From Burkholderia sp. Nafp2/4-1b (GTDB lineage: Bacteria > Pseudomonadota > Gammaproteobacteria > Burkholderiales > Burkholderiaceae), in NCBI RefSeq assembly GCF_003635165.1, contig NZ_ML058607.1:84362-148361 (forward strand): 64,000 bases of DNA. The letters run 5' to 3'. The translations under genes were made by a program, and so were the position numbers. Shown in pieces: positions 8,340 through 17,265 of this stretch (position 1 is its first letter; the number at the start of each line of letters is the position of its first letter). Under the pieces are notes generated by a model. That model saw only the letters and a program-made list of their open reading frames with translations. It searched no databases and was not told the origin of the DNA.

Positions 8340-9920
8340 CTATCGAAGATGTGAAGGGTTCGCCTGCGACACGAGGCGGCCGGCCACCTTGAATCGGATC
8401 CGCGTTGCATTGCCGGGGAGATAGGAAAGCGGCACATCCTCCTGCTCGAGGATCTCGACCGTGGCCGGATCGGCGCCCGCGTGAACGGCAGCCCGGATCG
8501 CTTCCTCGCGCAAGGATGCCAGCGTCTCGTCGCGGCTGTCGTCGCGCATCGTCACGATGCGATCCACCTCGCCGCTGACGTCGCCGATCGCTACGCCGAT
8601 CGCGTTGGCCGCGCCGAAGTTGGCCGGCCGGATGACTTCGTCGGCACCATCGATGCGGTCGGGAAACAACGCGCTTCCGCCGCCGACCAGGATGACCGGC
8701 AACGGCGCACCGCTGGTCCTGATGCGTTCGACACCGCCCGCCAGTTGCCGCAGCACTGTATCGAAAGCGACCCGGCAAAAGCCGGCCGACACGTCGGGCA
8801 CACGATCGCCGATGCAAAGCCCCGTGCCGAGAACCGACGCGACGTCGGTCAACGTCAGCGTCGATCCGCCGAACACCATCGCTTCGCTCGTCAGACGATA
8901 GCCGACGCTTTGCGGGCCAATCACTGGCGCGCCGTCCGGACCGCGCGCGATCACGGTACCGCCGCCGATTCCCAGCGAAATGATGTCCGGCATCCTGAAG
9001 TTCGTCCGCACGCCGCCGATGTCGACGGCGAGTGCGGACTGGCGCGGGAACCCCTTCATCAACATCCCGATGTCCGCGGTCGTGCCGCCAACGTCGATGA
9101 CGATCGCGTCCTTGCGCCCCGACAGAAACGCCGCGCCCTTCAGCGAATTGGTCGGTCCGCACCCGATCGTGAGCACTGGGAACGCACGGGCGACCTCGGC
9201 CAGCATCAGCGTGCCGTCGTTCTGTCCGATCATCGCGCGTGCATGGTCGAGCCGCGTCGCCTTGAGCGCGTTGCCGAAACCGGTAATGACGTCCTCGATC
9301 ACGTCGCCCAGCGCGGCATTCAGGATCGATGCGTTCTCGCGCGGCAGAAAGCCCACCGATCCGATCCGGTGCGAAAGCGTGACGGGAATGGCGCCGAGCT
9401 CGTCCCGCACCCACTGCTCGACCACGCATTCCTGTTCGGGATTGATGTTGGAAAACACGCCGCACACGGCAATCGCGTCGACGCTGCCGCGCCATTGGCG
9501 AACGGTGTTCCGGATCTCGCTCTCGACGAGCTTGCTGAGGAGGCGGCCGTCGTATTCGTAACCGCCGCCCACGATGCGCCATTCCAAACCGACCGCCGCC
9601 GCAAGTTCGCGCGGCCAGTTGGCCAGCGGCGGCACGGACGCTGACGAGGGGCCGGCCAGCCGGAGCAGGCCGACGCGCTGCAGCCGTTTGCGCTCGACGA
9701 TCGCATTGGTGCAATGCGTGGTGCCGAGCATCGCCAGCCCGATCTCGTCGCGCGCAATGCCGGTATCCGACAGCAACTGCTCGATGGCGGTGCGCACGCC
9801 GCCGAACACGTCGACGGTCGTCGGCACCTTTGCCGTCGCGATGCAGGTCAGGTTTTCATTCAGGATCGCGGCGTCCGTATTCGTCCCGCCGACGTCGATT
9901 CCGATTCGATAGACGGTCAT
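8340..9920 (-). CDS. Hydantoinase A / oxoprolinase family protein
   Basis: A 526-residue protein of the HyuA/N-methylhydantoinase A family, ATP-using ring-opening enzymes with an actin-like fold. It begins YRIGIDVGGTNTDAAIL (phosphate loop), carries LGTTHCTNAIVERK and a second phosphate-type loop VIDVGGTTADIGML, and GIGGGTVIARG. Its length matches short bacterial single-subunit members that travel with DUF917 proteins rather than the long 5-oxoprolinases. The ATG at 9920 overlaps the DUF917 stop (ATGA), a coupling that supports joint function. The substrate is unknown; cyclic amides such as hydantoins are the family norm. Confidence 0.88.
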   Translation of the reverse strand: MTVYRIGIDVGGTNTDAAILNENLTCIATAKVPTTVDVFGGVRTAIEQLLSDTGIARDEIGLAMLGTTHCTNAIVERKRLQRVGLLRLAGPSSASVPPLANWPRELAAAVGLEWRIVGGGYEYDGRLLSKLVESEIRNTVRQWRGSVDAIAVCGVFSNINPEQECVVEQWVRDELGAIPVTLSHRIGSVGFLPRENASILNAALGDVIEDVITGFGNALKATRLDHARAMIGQNDGTLMLAEVARAFPVLTIGCGPTNSLKGAAFLSGRKDAIVIDVGGTTADIGMLMKGFPRQSALAVDIGGVRTNFRMPDIISLGIGGGTVIARGPDGAPVIGPQSVGYRLTSEAMVFGGSTLTLTDVASVLGTGLCIGDRVPDVSAGFCRVAFDTVLRQLAGGVERIRTSGAPLPVILVGGGSALFPDRIDGADEVIRPANFGAANAIGVAIGDVSGEVDRIVTMRDDSRDETLASLREEAIRAAVHAGADPATVEILEQEDVPLSYLPGNATRIRFKVAGRLVSQANPSHLR

Positions 9921-11008
9921 GCGCGCCTCCTTGCGATCGATTCGACCGGCTCGTAGTCCACTTCGTAGCCGAAATACCGGGGGCCGGTCGTCCGGACGCC
10001 CTCCTCGGTGCGCCACTGGTCGTGACACGGGCAGGCGAGTAGCGCGACACGCATGCCGTACGTCAGCGTTTCGGTCGGAATCGCGTGCCCGGTTTCATGA
10101 TCGACGAGCGTGATCAGATCGGGCGTGGTCGCCAGGACGCCTTGCGCATCCCGCGCGACCAGAAACTCGTTCTGGAAATTCACGGTCACGCTGCGTCCGA
10201 TGTCCTGCTCGATGCCCGCGATCGTCATCGAGCCGCGCGTGAATCCGCCCATCGTGCGACGCTTCAGGTCGACGATCTTCCCTTCGATCAGCAGGTAGCC
10301 GTTCAGCGCGTCGACCAGATCGGTCACGACGTTGCCGGTCTGACGGTCGCCGGCCCGCGAGATCAGCCGGCCGATCTCCTCGGCCAGCGTGACCGTGCCC
10401 GGTATCGCGCACCGGCGCACTTCCTCGCCGGTCAGCGGGAAATCGCAAGCCGTTGCGTTCGCGCCCATTGCATCCACCAGCGGACGGCAGAGGCGCTCCC
10501 CCCACTCGCCGTCGCACGGATGCACGGTCGCGCGATTGCCGCGCTCGTCGGCAAACGTGGCGATGCGCGCTGCCAGGCCATGCAGATGAAACGACACCAT
10601 CTGGTATTCCGGAAAGGCGCGCCCCATCGCATCCGCGTCGACCACCGGCAGCCGGCGACGCGCGGCCAGAATGAGCGGCACCAGCGAATTGCCGCCGCCG
10701 ATCTCGACGGGCATCGTCGCGAACGCCCGCTTGCCGAGCGCGACCTGCATATCGTCGAACACGATGTCCAGCTCCCGCCCGGACGGCAATTTTTCGATCG
10801 ACACCGCGGGCGCGCCCATCATCGATGTCGGCAGGATCAGCGCGCTGGCCGGCACCTCGTTCACGTCCAGCAGTTCGATCGGGCCATTGCGGCGCATTTC
10901 GTCCAGCGCGATGTAGAGCCCGATCGCCGTATCGCCGCCGCCGCCGGTGCCCAGGACCGCAGCGCCTAGTGCGATGTTTCTGACCGCGTCTTCGTTAAGC
11001 AGCCGCAT
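9917..11008 (-). CDS. DUF917 domain protein (thiohydantoin-desulfurase-like family)
   Basis: A 363-residue protein with the DUF917 pattern: N-terminal LNEDAVRNIALGAAVLGTGGGGD, then LPTSMMGAPAVSIEKLPSG, an EIGGGNSLVPL block, PVVDADAMGRAFPE, and a C-terminal part with FQNEFLVARD and PDLITLVDHETG. This family is regularly coupled to HyuA-like proteins, and I recall a newer Pfam name tied to S-methyl-thiohydantoin desulfurase; I cannot verify activity here. The ATG at 11008 follows a purine-rich GGGGGCAGG site and fits the conserved N-terminus; upstream in-frame codons look spurious. It is the first gene of the seven-gene operon, 250 bp after the PucR gene. Confidence 0.88.
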   Translation of the reverse strand: MRLLNEDAVRNIALGAAVLGTGGGGDTAIGLYIALDEMRRNGPIELLDVNEVPASALILPTSMMGAPAVSIEKLPSGRELDIVFDDMQVALGKRAFATMPVEIGGGNSLVPLILAARRRLPVVDADAMGRAFPEYQMVSFHLHGLAARIATFADERGNRATVHPCDGEWGERLCRPLVDAMGANATACDFPLTGEEVRRCAIPGTVTLAEEIGRLISRAGDRQTGNVVTDLVDALNGYLLIEGKIVDLKRRTMGGFTRGSMTIAGIEQDIGRSVTVNFQNEFLVARDAQGVLATTPDLITLVDHETGHAIPTETLTYGMRVALLACPCHDQWRTEEGVRTTGPRYFGYEVDYEPVESIARRRA

Positions 11009-11200
11009 GCCTGCCCCCTGCCGCGGCGCCCGGCAGACTGCCCGGTCCATTTGTCCGTCGTTCCATGTCTTGAGTGCCCCTTTGGTTCTCGGGTTGAATC
11101 GCCACGCCGGATGCAAAGCGCATCCGGCAGCGTGGTACCGAGAATCGGGCGCCAAATTCGGAGGGTCATTAGACAAGATACGCAACGGGATGCGGGGCGT

Positions 11201-11217
11201 TTATCCCGGCGGGATAA
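11201..11217. promoter_or_regulatory. Perfect 8-bp inverted repeat, candidate PucR operator
   Basis: TTATCCCG-G-CGGGATAA is a perfect dyad with a one-base centre, in the 250-bp gap between the PucR-type regulator and the first gene of the catabolic operon, 193 bp before the DUF917 start. The position suits an activator or repressor site for this operon. There is no T-run after it, which argues against a terminator. Confidence 0.45.
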
Positions 11218-11258
11218 CGGGGCAGTCGCGCAGCGCAGCCTTGCGGGGCGAAACCGCG

Positions 11259-12836
11259 TCAGCCGGCGCTGCGCGACAGCTTCAGCGCGAAGTGCAGCGC
11301 GAACTGGGCGCCGTCCCGGATGGGCACGCAACCGACGATCTGCTCGATCTTGTCCAGTCGGTATTTGAGCGTCTTCGGGTGAATGCCGAGGCGATGGGCC
11401 GCCAGTTTATGCGACTGGCCCGCATCGAAGAAGGTTTCCAGCGTGCGCACGAGTTCGCTATCCTGCGCCCGGTCGTGACTCGCGAGCGCACCGACCATGC
11501 CGTCGATCCAGCGTCGCGCGGCCGGCTGCGATGCGATCTGGCGGAACAACACGTCGAGCGCGACGTCGTCGTACGCAACCGGGCCTTCGGCCAGCGCGGC
11601 GGCATCGAGCGCCAATACCGCCTGGGCATCCAGCACGCTGCGATAGAGGTCCAACGCGGAATCGACCGGCGCGCCGCATGCGATCCGCCAGGTCTCGCGG
11701 CCGGTATCCGCGAGGCGCTCCCAGATCCGGCGAAGCCGCATGTCGATCGCCTGCCGCACGCCGCCGGCCGACGCGCCGCGCGGAATCGACGGCAACCAGA
11801 GCAAGCGAGCGTCCCACTCGAACACCAGCGGCTTCGATTCGATTGCATAGATTGCACGCCAGATCGCCCGGCCTCTTGCCTCAAGCGGCGTCGACGCATC
11901 GCACGATGGCCGCGCGGGCTCGAACAGAACCGCGACGCTCAGCGACGACTGATCGAGCGACTTCGCCAGCGCCAGCGCATTCGCCCGGTCGACGTCGCCC
12001 GCGGCGAGATGCACGAGCCAGTCCCTGAACGGTTCGGCGTAGGCCTCGTCGGCCACGCGCTGTTTCGTCAGTTCCAGCGTGAGAAGTGCCGCCGCCTGTT
12101 CCATCGTCGCGACTTCCAGCGGACTGGGCTCCTGGCCGTCGGGCACGTTCACGATCAGGTAACCGTCGACCGGCGTATCGGGCCGGCGGCCGAGGGCAAC
12201 CATCCAAGCAGCCTTCCTGACGACGGTCCGGGTCGGGACAATGGATGCCGGCAGATTGGCGGCGATGTCGGCGGCGCTCCAATCGTCCGACGCCGCATAG
12301 AGCACGCCGCGATCGTCCAGCACGGCAACCGAGCGTCGCAGAACACGCGCGAGCAAGGACACGAGCGTATTCAATCCGCCGCCATTCAGCATTTCCGTCA
12401 GCAATTGCTGCTGAATCGCGCCGGCCTCGCGCGCGACGTAACCGTCCTCACGCTGAACGGCGCAAATGAGCGGGGTAAGGATCTCCGCGTAATCGACGCT
12501 GAGCGGAAGTTCGAACAGTGGCAGTGAGAGTTCGTCCGCCATCCGCAATACCGCCGGCTGCAACGGATCGATCAGCCCGGCCTGAAACACAAGTGCCGCA
12601 CAACCGCCGCGGCTCAATTGCCTGATCAGCGCGAGTTGCCGATTCGTGTCACTTCCGGTAAAGCTCAGTGTCGTCAAGAACAGATGATTGCGAATGTCCC
12701 ACTCTTCTTCGTACTCGGTGACCGTCTCGAGCACATTCACATGATTCACCACATTCGACTGGCCGCCCTTGCCGGCGATCAGGCGTGCCTCCTTCATCCC
12801 GCCGATGCGGGACGCCTCGTCGACCGTCATTCCCAT
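11259..12836 (-). CDS. PucR family transcriptional regulator
   Basis: A 525-residue regulator. The N-terminal part (EARLIAGKGGQSNVVNHVNVLE) fits the PucR ligand-sensing domain, a GGDEF/GAF-like middle follows (VLRRSVAVLDDRGVLYAAS), and the C-terminal helix-turn-helix is clear: LVRTLETFFDAGQSHKLAA then HRLGIHPKTLKYRLDKIEQI. PucR-type proteins control purine, hydantoin and amine catabolism. I start at the ATG at 12836, where the conserved domain begins and a GGGAAA site precedes; ORF extension to 13031 lacks homology. It transcribes toward the DUF917 operon, so it is the likely pathway-specific regulator of that operon. Confidence 0.9.
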   Translation of the reverse strand: MGMTVDEASRIGGMKEARLIAGKGGQSNVVNHVNVLETVTEYEEEWDIRNHLFLTTLSFTGSDTNRQLALIRQLSRGGCAALVFQAGLIDPLQPAVLRMADELSLPLFELPLSVDYAEILTPLICAVQREDGYVAREAGAIQQQLLTEMLNGGGLNTLVSLLARVLRRSVAVLDDRGVLYAASDDWSAADIAANLPASIVPTRTVVRKAAWMVALGRRPDTPVDGYLIVNVPDGQEPSPLEVATMEQAAALLTLELTKQRVADEAYAEPFRDWLVHLAAGDVDRANALALAKSLDQSSLSVAVLFEPARPSCDASTPLEARGRAIWRAIYAIESKPLVFEWDARLLWLPSIPRGASAGGVRQAIDMRLRRIWERLADTGRETWRIACGAPVDSALDLYRSVLDAQAVLALDAAALAEGPVAYDDVALDVLFRQIASQPAARRWIDGMVGALASHDRAQDSELVRTLETFFDAGQSHKLAAHRLGIHPKTLKYRLDKIEQIVGCVPIRDGAQFALHFALKLSRSAG

Positions 12837-13121
12837 ACCGTTTCCCGTGTACTCCGGCGTCGACTGCCACTTCGTTCGGACAGCCGGTTCTACGCCGCGA
12901 AGTGCGGGATGATACTCAGCCAATACGGGTTTGGGGAGCCTTGGATTTCGAGGACTGGGAAGCGGGGCTGGGCGCGGCATGCCGGCGCGAGCGATATTGA
13001 TGTCCAGCGTGATGTCTGTCGCTGCCAGCAACCCGCCCCGACGACCTGCGCCTGGATCGCAGTAGAGCTTTCGCCATGGTCATCGAAGCGCTGCTTGCGA
13101 AGGGAAAGCACCGTGCAAACT

Positions 13122-13171
13122 GTGGAGAAATTCATGAAACTTCCGCCTGGAAGTTTTATGAATTTCTCCAC
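13122..13171. repeat. 23-bp inverted repeat, potential long hairpin
   Basis: The left arm 13122-13144 starts GTGGAGAAATTCATG and the right arm 13149-13171 ends ATGAATTTCTCCAC. The arms pair over 23 bp with one mismatch around a four-base GCCT loop. It is AT-richer than its surroundings and is not followed by a T-run on either side, so it is not a standard terminator. It could be an operator, an RNA stem or the end of a lost small element. Confidence 0.75.
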
Positions 13172-13227
13172 AAAAGTGGCCGGAATACCCGGGAATCCAT
13201 GACTGGCGGAAGGCAGCCGGAGGCAAA

Positions 13228-13348
13228 GGCGAAGCGGCCGGGAAGCTGTCGGGAAACGACCGGAAGGCGGTCGGGCAGCAACCGAGCAGCGGCCGGGGAG
13301 TAGCCGGGAAGCGGCTGGGACGTGGCCGGGAGACGGCCGAGGATCGGC
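13228..13348. repeat. Degenerate 11-bp tandem array (about 11 units)
   Basis: The stretch divides into successive 11-base units of the type CGGGAAGCGGC, for example CGGGAAGCTGT, CGGGAAACGAC, CGGAAGGCGGT, CGGGCAGCAAC, CGGGAAGCGGC and CGGGAGACGGC, with no phase slip over eleven units. Less regular copies may extend leftward to about 13207. Eleven bases is close to a helical turn; function is unknown. Confidence 0.75.
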
Positions 13349-13497
13349 CAAACCGCCCGGAAACCGGGCGCACTCGTACACACGCGTGTGGCCGTCAGAA
13401 ACCGTGATTCCGTGCGGTGGGGCGTCCGTCACCGGCACGTCGGCGCGCACGCCGGCTTGCGCCGGCACGGCGTGAAGGAGACCGGATCACACACCCG

Positions 13498-15036
13498 TCA
13501 CGCCGCCAGCCTGAACACCGACACGGCGGCCCGCAAGCGCGCCGCCTGCTCGTCCAGCGACGACGCGGCAGCGGCAGCCTGCTCGACGAGCGCGGCGTTC
13601 TGCTGCGTGACTTCGTCCATCTGCGCGACCGCCAGGCCGATCTGTTCGATGCCGGTGCTCTGCTCGGCCGACGCCGCCGAAATCTCGCCCATGATGTCGG
13701 CCACCCGGTCGATCGAGCGCACGATCTCCGTCATGCGCGCGCCGGCCGTCTCGACCAGCCGGCTGCCGCTGCCGACGCGCTCAACCGACGCCTCGATCAA
13801 CCCCTTGATGTCCTTCGCGGCGGCGGCGCTGCGCTGCGCGAGCGAGCGCACCTCCGACGCCACGACGGCGAACCCGCGCCCTTCCTCGCCGGCGCGCGCG
13901 GCTTCGACCGCGGCGTTCAGCGCGAGAATGTTGGTCTGGAACGCGATGCTCTCGATGACGAGGGTAATGTCGGCAATCCGCACCGATCCATCCGAAATCT
14001 GCCGCATCGTTTCGACGACTTCCTGCACGGCGGCGCCGCCGAGTTCCGTCGCCTCCTTCGCATGAGTCACGAGCGCGTTCGCCTGACGCGCATTGTCGGC
14101 GTTCTGTTTGACCGTCGACGTCATCTGCTCCATGCTCGCGGCCGTTTCCTGCAGCGATGCGGCCTGCTGCTCCGTGCGCTGCGACAGGTCCAGGTTGCCT
14201 TGCGCGATCTCGCCGGAGCCGGTGGCGATCGAGTGGGTCGTGGTCTGGATCTCGGCGATGGTCTCGGTCAGCCGCGCCTTCATGTCGCCGAGCGCGACAA
14301 GCAGGCTGCCCGGCGCGGCGTGCGCCGTATCGAACTGCACGTCCAGCTCGCCGGCGGCGATGCGGGCCGCGATCTGCGTCGCATGCGCGGGCTCGCCGCC
14401 GAGCGTCCGCCTGACGCTGCGCAGCACGCCCCATGCGATGGCCGCGAGCGCCGCGGCGATCACGAGCGTAACGGCACCCAGCACCATCGCAAGCCGCGCA
14501 AACGCCGCATTGATGTCGTCGTAGAAGAATCCCGTGCCGATCCACCAGTCCCAGTCGGGAATCGGAACCACGCCCTGGAGCTTCGGCTCCACGTCCGCGT
14601 CGGGGCTGCGCTTGATCAGCACGTCGACGAGCGCGAAATGCGCCTGCGCCATCCCGGCGCGGTACGCCTCGCTGTCGGTGAGGCCGCTGGTCGTGCGGTT
14701 GCCCTTCGCGCGCGTGCCGATGAACTTCGCATTCGGATGCACGAGGTTGACGCCGTCGGACGTCGTGACCCAGAAGTAGCTCTTCGAATTCGCGTTGAGC
14801 GCCGACAGCGCGACCTTCGCCTGCTGTTGGGCCTGCTCCCGCGTGAGCGTGCCGTTCGTCTGCAGCGCGCGATACGAATCGACCAGATGCTCGGCCTTGG
14901 TCAGCAGAATGACGATCTCTTCGCGGCGGCTGTCGATCAGCGCGTCGCGCAGCGTGTGCAGCGACAACGCGGCGAGCAATGCGACGCCGAGCAGCGCCGC
15001 GGCGACGAGCATCAGCAGTTTCGTGGACAACTTCAT
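13498..15036 (-). CDS. Methyl-accepting chemotaxis protein with sCache-type sensor
   Basis: A 512-residue chemoreceptor. Membrane segment one is about residues 7-27; a periplasmic single-Cache domain follows with [20 protein letters not shown] and [16 protein letters not shown]; membrane segment two is about 186-207; then HAMP; then the cytoplasmic signalling helix bundle with the conserved tip [19 protein letters not shown] and [12 protein letters not shown]. It would bind a small ligand, probably a carboxylate given the domain type, and signal to CheA. There is no C-terminal CheR/CheB tether pentapeptide (it ends VFRLAA). AGAGG lies eight bases before the ATG. No chemotaxis genes are nearby. 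Confidence 0.93.
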   Translation of the reverse strand: MKLSTKLLMLVAAALLGVALLAALSLHTLRDALIDSRREEIVILLTKAEHLVDSYRALQTNGTLTREQAQQQAKVALSALNANSKSYFWVTTSDGVNLVHPNAKFIGTRAKGNRTTSGLTDSEAYRAGMAQAHFALVDVLIKRSPDADVEPKLQGVVPIPDWDWWIGTGFFYDDINAAFARLAMVLGAVTLVIAAALAAIAWGVLRSVRRTLGGEPAHATQIAARIAAGELDVQFDTAHAAPGSLLVALGDMKARLTETIAEIQTTTHSIATGSGEIAQGNLDLSQRTEQQAASLQETAASMEQMTSTVKQNADNARQANALVTHAKEATELGGAAVQEVVETMRQISDGSVRIADITLVIESIAFQTNILALNAAVEAARAGEEGRGFAVVASEVRSLAQRSAAAAKDIKGLIEASVERVGSGSRLVETAGARMTEIVRSIDRVADIMGEISAASAEQSTGIEQIGLAVAQMDEVTQQNAALVEQAAAAASSLDEQAARLRAAVSVFRLAA

Positions 15037-15152
15037 GCGAGGGCCTCTCGTTATTAACCGTTCGGTACATATATCGGCCCGGGCGGCCCGCCCTTGAACG
15101 GCTCAATATCGGTAATTACCCTCGTTCCGTGCGCTGATCGAACGCGTGACGG

Positions 15153-15202
15153 GTCGCGACGGGCCCCGGCGGCATCGCGGCCGCGTCCCGTCCCGTCGCG
15201 AC
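15153..15202. repeat. Perfect 11-bp inverted repeat with 28-base loop
   Basis: GTCGCGACGGG (15153-15163) and CCCGTCGCGAC (15192-15202) are exact reverse complements, and each contains the palindrome GTCGCGAC. It lies just after the HAD hydrolase stop and before the chemoreceptor start on the minus strand, so it may act as a transcript stop or as a regulatory site for the receptor gene. Confidence 0.5.
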
Positions 15203-15230
15203 GATCGACGGATCTGCCGGCGCGGGCGGC

Positions 15231-15899
15231 TTACAGCCCGAGCTGCGTCGCGAGATGGCCGATGTCCGACACTTCGTAATAGTTGTAGAACGGCGTGCCC
15301 GGCTCGTGGCCGCGGTTCACAAACGCCTTGTGCTTGATCCCGAGATCCTCGGCCGTCATCAGGTCGTAGCGCAGGCTCGACGACACGTGCAGCACGTCCT
15401 CCGGCTTGCAGCCGAGCTTGTCGAACATGTATTCGAAGCCTTGCATGCGCGGCTTGTACGACTGCGCCTGCTGCGCGGTGAACACCGCATGGAACGGTGC
15501 GCCGAGCTTGTCGACGTTGCTCATGATCTGGTCGTCCATTGCGTTCGACAGGATCACCAGCTTGTACTTTTTCGCGAGCCGCGACAGGCCGGCCGGCACG
15601 TCCGGATGCGGGCCCCACGTCGGCACCGCGTGATAGAAGCGTTCGGCCTCGGCCTCGTCGAACGTCACGCCGACCCGCGCGCAAGTGCGGCGGATCGAGT
15701 TGACGACGACGTCGCGGTACGGCTTCCATGCGCCGAGCACCTCGTCGAGCCGATAGGCGGCAAACGCGCGGACGAATTCCTCCATCGCGACCGGCGACAG
15801 CCGGTCCGCGTAGATTTCGCGCGCCGTCTCGGCCATCCGGAAACGGGTCAGCGTGCCGTAGCAGTCGAAGGTGATGAACTTCGGTTCAAACTGGATCAT
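15231..15899 (-). CDS. Haloacid dehalogenase type II-like hydrolase (HAD)
   Basis: A 222-residue cytoplasmic hydrolase. Motif I is FDCYGTLT with the nucleophilic Asp, motif II VILSNAMDD, motif III lysine in SYKPRMQGF, and motif IV VSSSLRYDL. These match the L-2-haloacid dehalogenase (type II) branch, but the SNAM/SSSLRYD variants mean that a phosphatase or other activity is possible. The ATG at 15899 begins at the first conserved block (MIQFEPKFITFDCYG); upstream extension is unsupported. It stands alone between the chemoreceptor and the divergent acetyltransferase gene. Confidence 0.87.
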   Translation of the reverse strand: MIQFEPKFITFDCYGTLTRFRMAETAREIYADRLSPVAMEEFVRAFAAYRLDEVLGAWKPYRDVVVNSIRRTCARVGVTFDEAEAERFYHAVPTWGPHPDVPAGLSRLAKKYKLVILSNAMDDQIMSNVDKLGAPFHAVFTAQQAQSYKPRMQGFEYMFDKLGCKPEDVLHVSSSLRYDLMTAEDLGIKHKAFVNRGHEPGTPFYNYYEVSDIGHLATQLGL

Positions 15900-16394
15900 G
15901 GTGCGTTCCTGTCGGTGTGAAGCCCCGGCAGGGCCGGGGACGGGCTGGGTTGTACGAAATTGAATCAGGGCAAAAAACCCTGCGCGCATCGTTCGGCGCC
16001 GCTCAAAACGCACAATCGCCGCAAGTTGCCCGGCGCGTGCAGCACGATGTGCGGTGCGACCCGGCTGGTGCGGCTGGTGCGGCTGGCGCGGCCGGTGCCG
16101 GCCGACCGGCGAGCGGCGCGAAACCGCGCGGCGCCGCCAGCCGGTGCGGGCCATCGGCAAGCGGCAAGCGGCAGCGACACCGTGCCTTCATCGTAGTGAC
16201 ATTCCCACAGCAGGAGCTGGCGGATTGACGGGCCGCGCCGGCACGAACCGCGCGTTCGTTCACGCCGATCGAGCGGGTTTGCGTCGATCGCGCGCAAGCG
16301 GCCGGTGCCGCCCGAAAACAGGCGAATCGTCCTATCCGCGCCGCCGGGTCGCTGGCAGAGTCGACCTGTCATTCCCACCCATCCGGAGTCCGGC
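15900..16394. other. Divergent intergenic region, 495 bp
   Basis: Separates the minus-strand HAD gene from the plus-strand acetyltransferase gene and should hold both promoters. I see a threefold 9-bp repeat of GGCTGGTGC type near 16063-16089. No reading frame here looks like a real protein. Confidence 0.45.
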
Positions 16395-17255
16395 GTGTCC
16401 GACCTCAATCCTTCCCGTACGCTTACCTATCGGCCGTTCGCCGAAACCGACCTGCCGGCCGCGCATCGTCTGTCGGAAGCGGTCAAGTGGCCGCACCGGC
16501 TCGACGACTGGCGCTTCGCCTTCCAGCTCGGCAGCGGCTTCGTGGCCGAAGACGAAGCCGGGATCGTCGGCACCGCGCTCGGCTGGCGCTTCGGCGACGC
16601 ACATGCGTCGCTCGGCATGGTGATCGTGTCGCCCGAGCACCAGGGCCGCGGCATCGGCCGCGAGCTGCTCGCGCGCGTCGTCGACAGCCTCGGCGCGCGC
16701 ACGATCTTCCTGCACGCGACGCCGTCCGGCGAACCGCTGTACGTCAAATTCGGCTTCGAAGCGATCGGCACGATCGACCAGCACCAGGGCGCGGCGTTCC
16801 AGCCGCCGCTGATTTCGCTGCCGCCGGGCGAGCGGCTGCGCCCGCTCGGCACCAACGACGGGCCGCGCCTCGCCGCGCTCGCATCGCGCGCGGCCGGCTA
16901 CGGACGCGGTGCGGTGATCGAGGCGCTCCTCGACGTCGCGAACGGGATCGCACTCGATCGCGACGGCGAACTGCTCGGCTTCGCGCTGTTCCGCCGCTTC
17001 GGCCGCGGCCACGTGATCGGCCCGGTCGTCGCGCCGGACGCGCTGCGCGCACAGGCGCTGATCAGCCACTGGCTCGCGCTGCACGAAGGGATGTTCGTGC
17101 GCCTCGACGTGCCGGGCGACAGCGGGCTGTCGGACTGGCTGCAGGGGCTCGGGCTGCCGCGCGTCGACACCGTCGTCGCGATGGCGCGCGGCGCGGCGCC
17201 CGCGCGCGATCCGGCGCTGCGCCCGTTCGCGATCGTCAATCAGGCGCTCGGTTGA
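16395..17255 (+). CDS. GNAT family N-acetyltransferase
   Basis: A 286-residue protein with an N-terminal GNAT domain: acetyl-CoA loop SPEHQGRGIGRELL after a GMVIV strand, then PLYVKFGFEAIGT. The second half (from about residue 140, AALASRAAGYGRG... HVIGPVVAPD) looks like a second GNAT-like lobe of the YitH type. The acceptor is unknown. A GTG at 16395 with GGAG seven bases ahead is chosen over longer in-frame starts. The next gene starts ten bases after its stop, so the two are an operon. Confidence 0.85.
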   Translation: MSDLNPSRTLTYRPFAETDLPAAHRLSEAVKWPHRLDDWRFAFQLGSGFVAEDEAGIVGTALGWRFGDAHASLGMVIVSPEHQGRGIGRELLARVVDSLGARTIFLHATPSGEPLYVKFGFEAIGTIDQHQGAAFQPPLISLPPGERLRPLGTNDGPRLAALASRAAGYGRGAVIEALLDVANGIALDRDGELLGFALFRRFGRGHVIGPVVAPDALRAQALISHWLALHEGMFVRLDVPGDSGLSDWLQGLGLPRVDTVVAMARGAAPARDPALRPFAIVNQALG

Positions 17256-17265
17256 GCGGCGCGCG

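Larger units (their letters stand above)
12837..13497. other. Non-coding region, 661 bp, with hairpin and minisatellite
   Basis: Lies between the start of the PucR gene and the stop of the chemoreceptor gene, both minus strand. No reading frame here looks like a real protein. It contains a 23-bp near-perfect inverted repeat (13122-13171), a degenerate 11-bp tandem array (13228-13348) and a GCCGGC-TTGC-GCCGGC stem (13451-13466) that could help end the chemoreceptor transcript. Confidence 0.6.

Noticed and set aside
8329..9714. Minus-strand frame continuing upstream of the binding protein to make an 834-codon ORF
   Set aside because: The extension is an out-of-frame reading of the hydantoinase-like gene; the signal peptide at 8328 marks the true start.
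12890..13468. 192-codon minus-strand ORF across the hairpin and minisatellite
   Set aside because: Composition follows the 11-bp repeats and GC bias; no ribosome site or family pattern.
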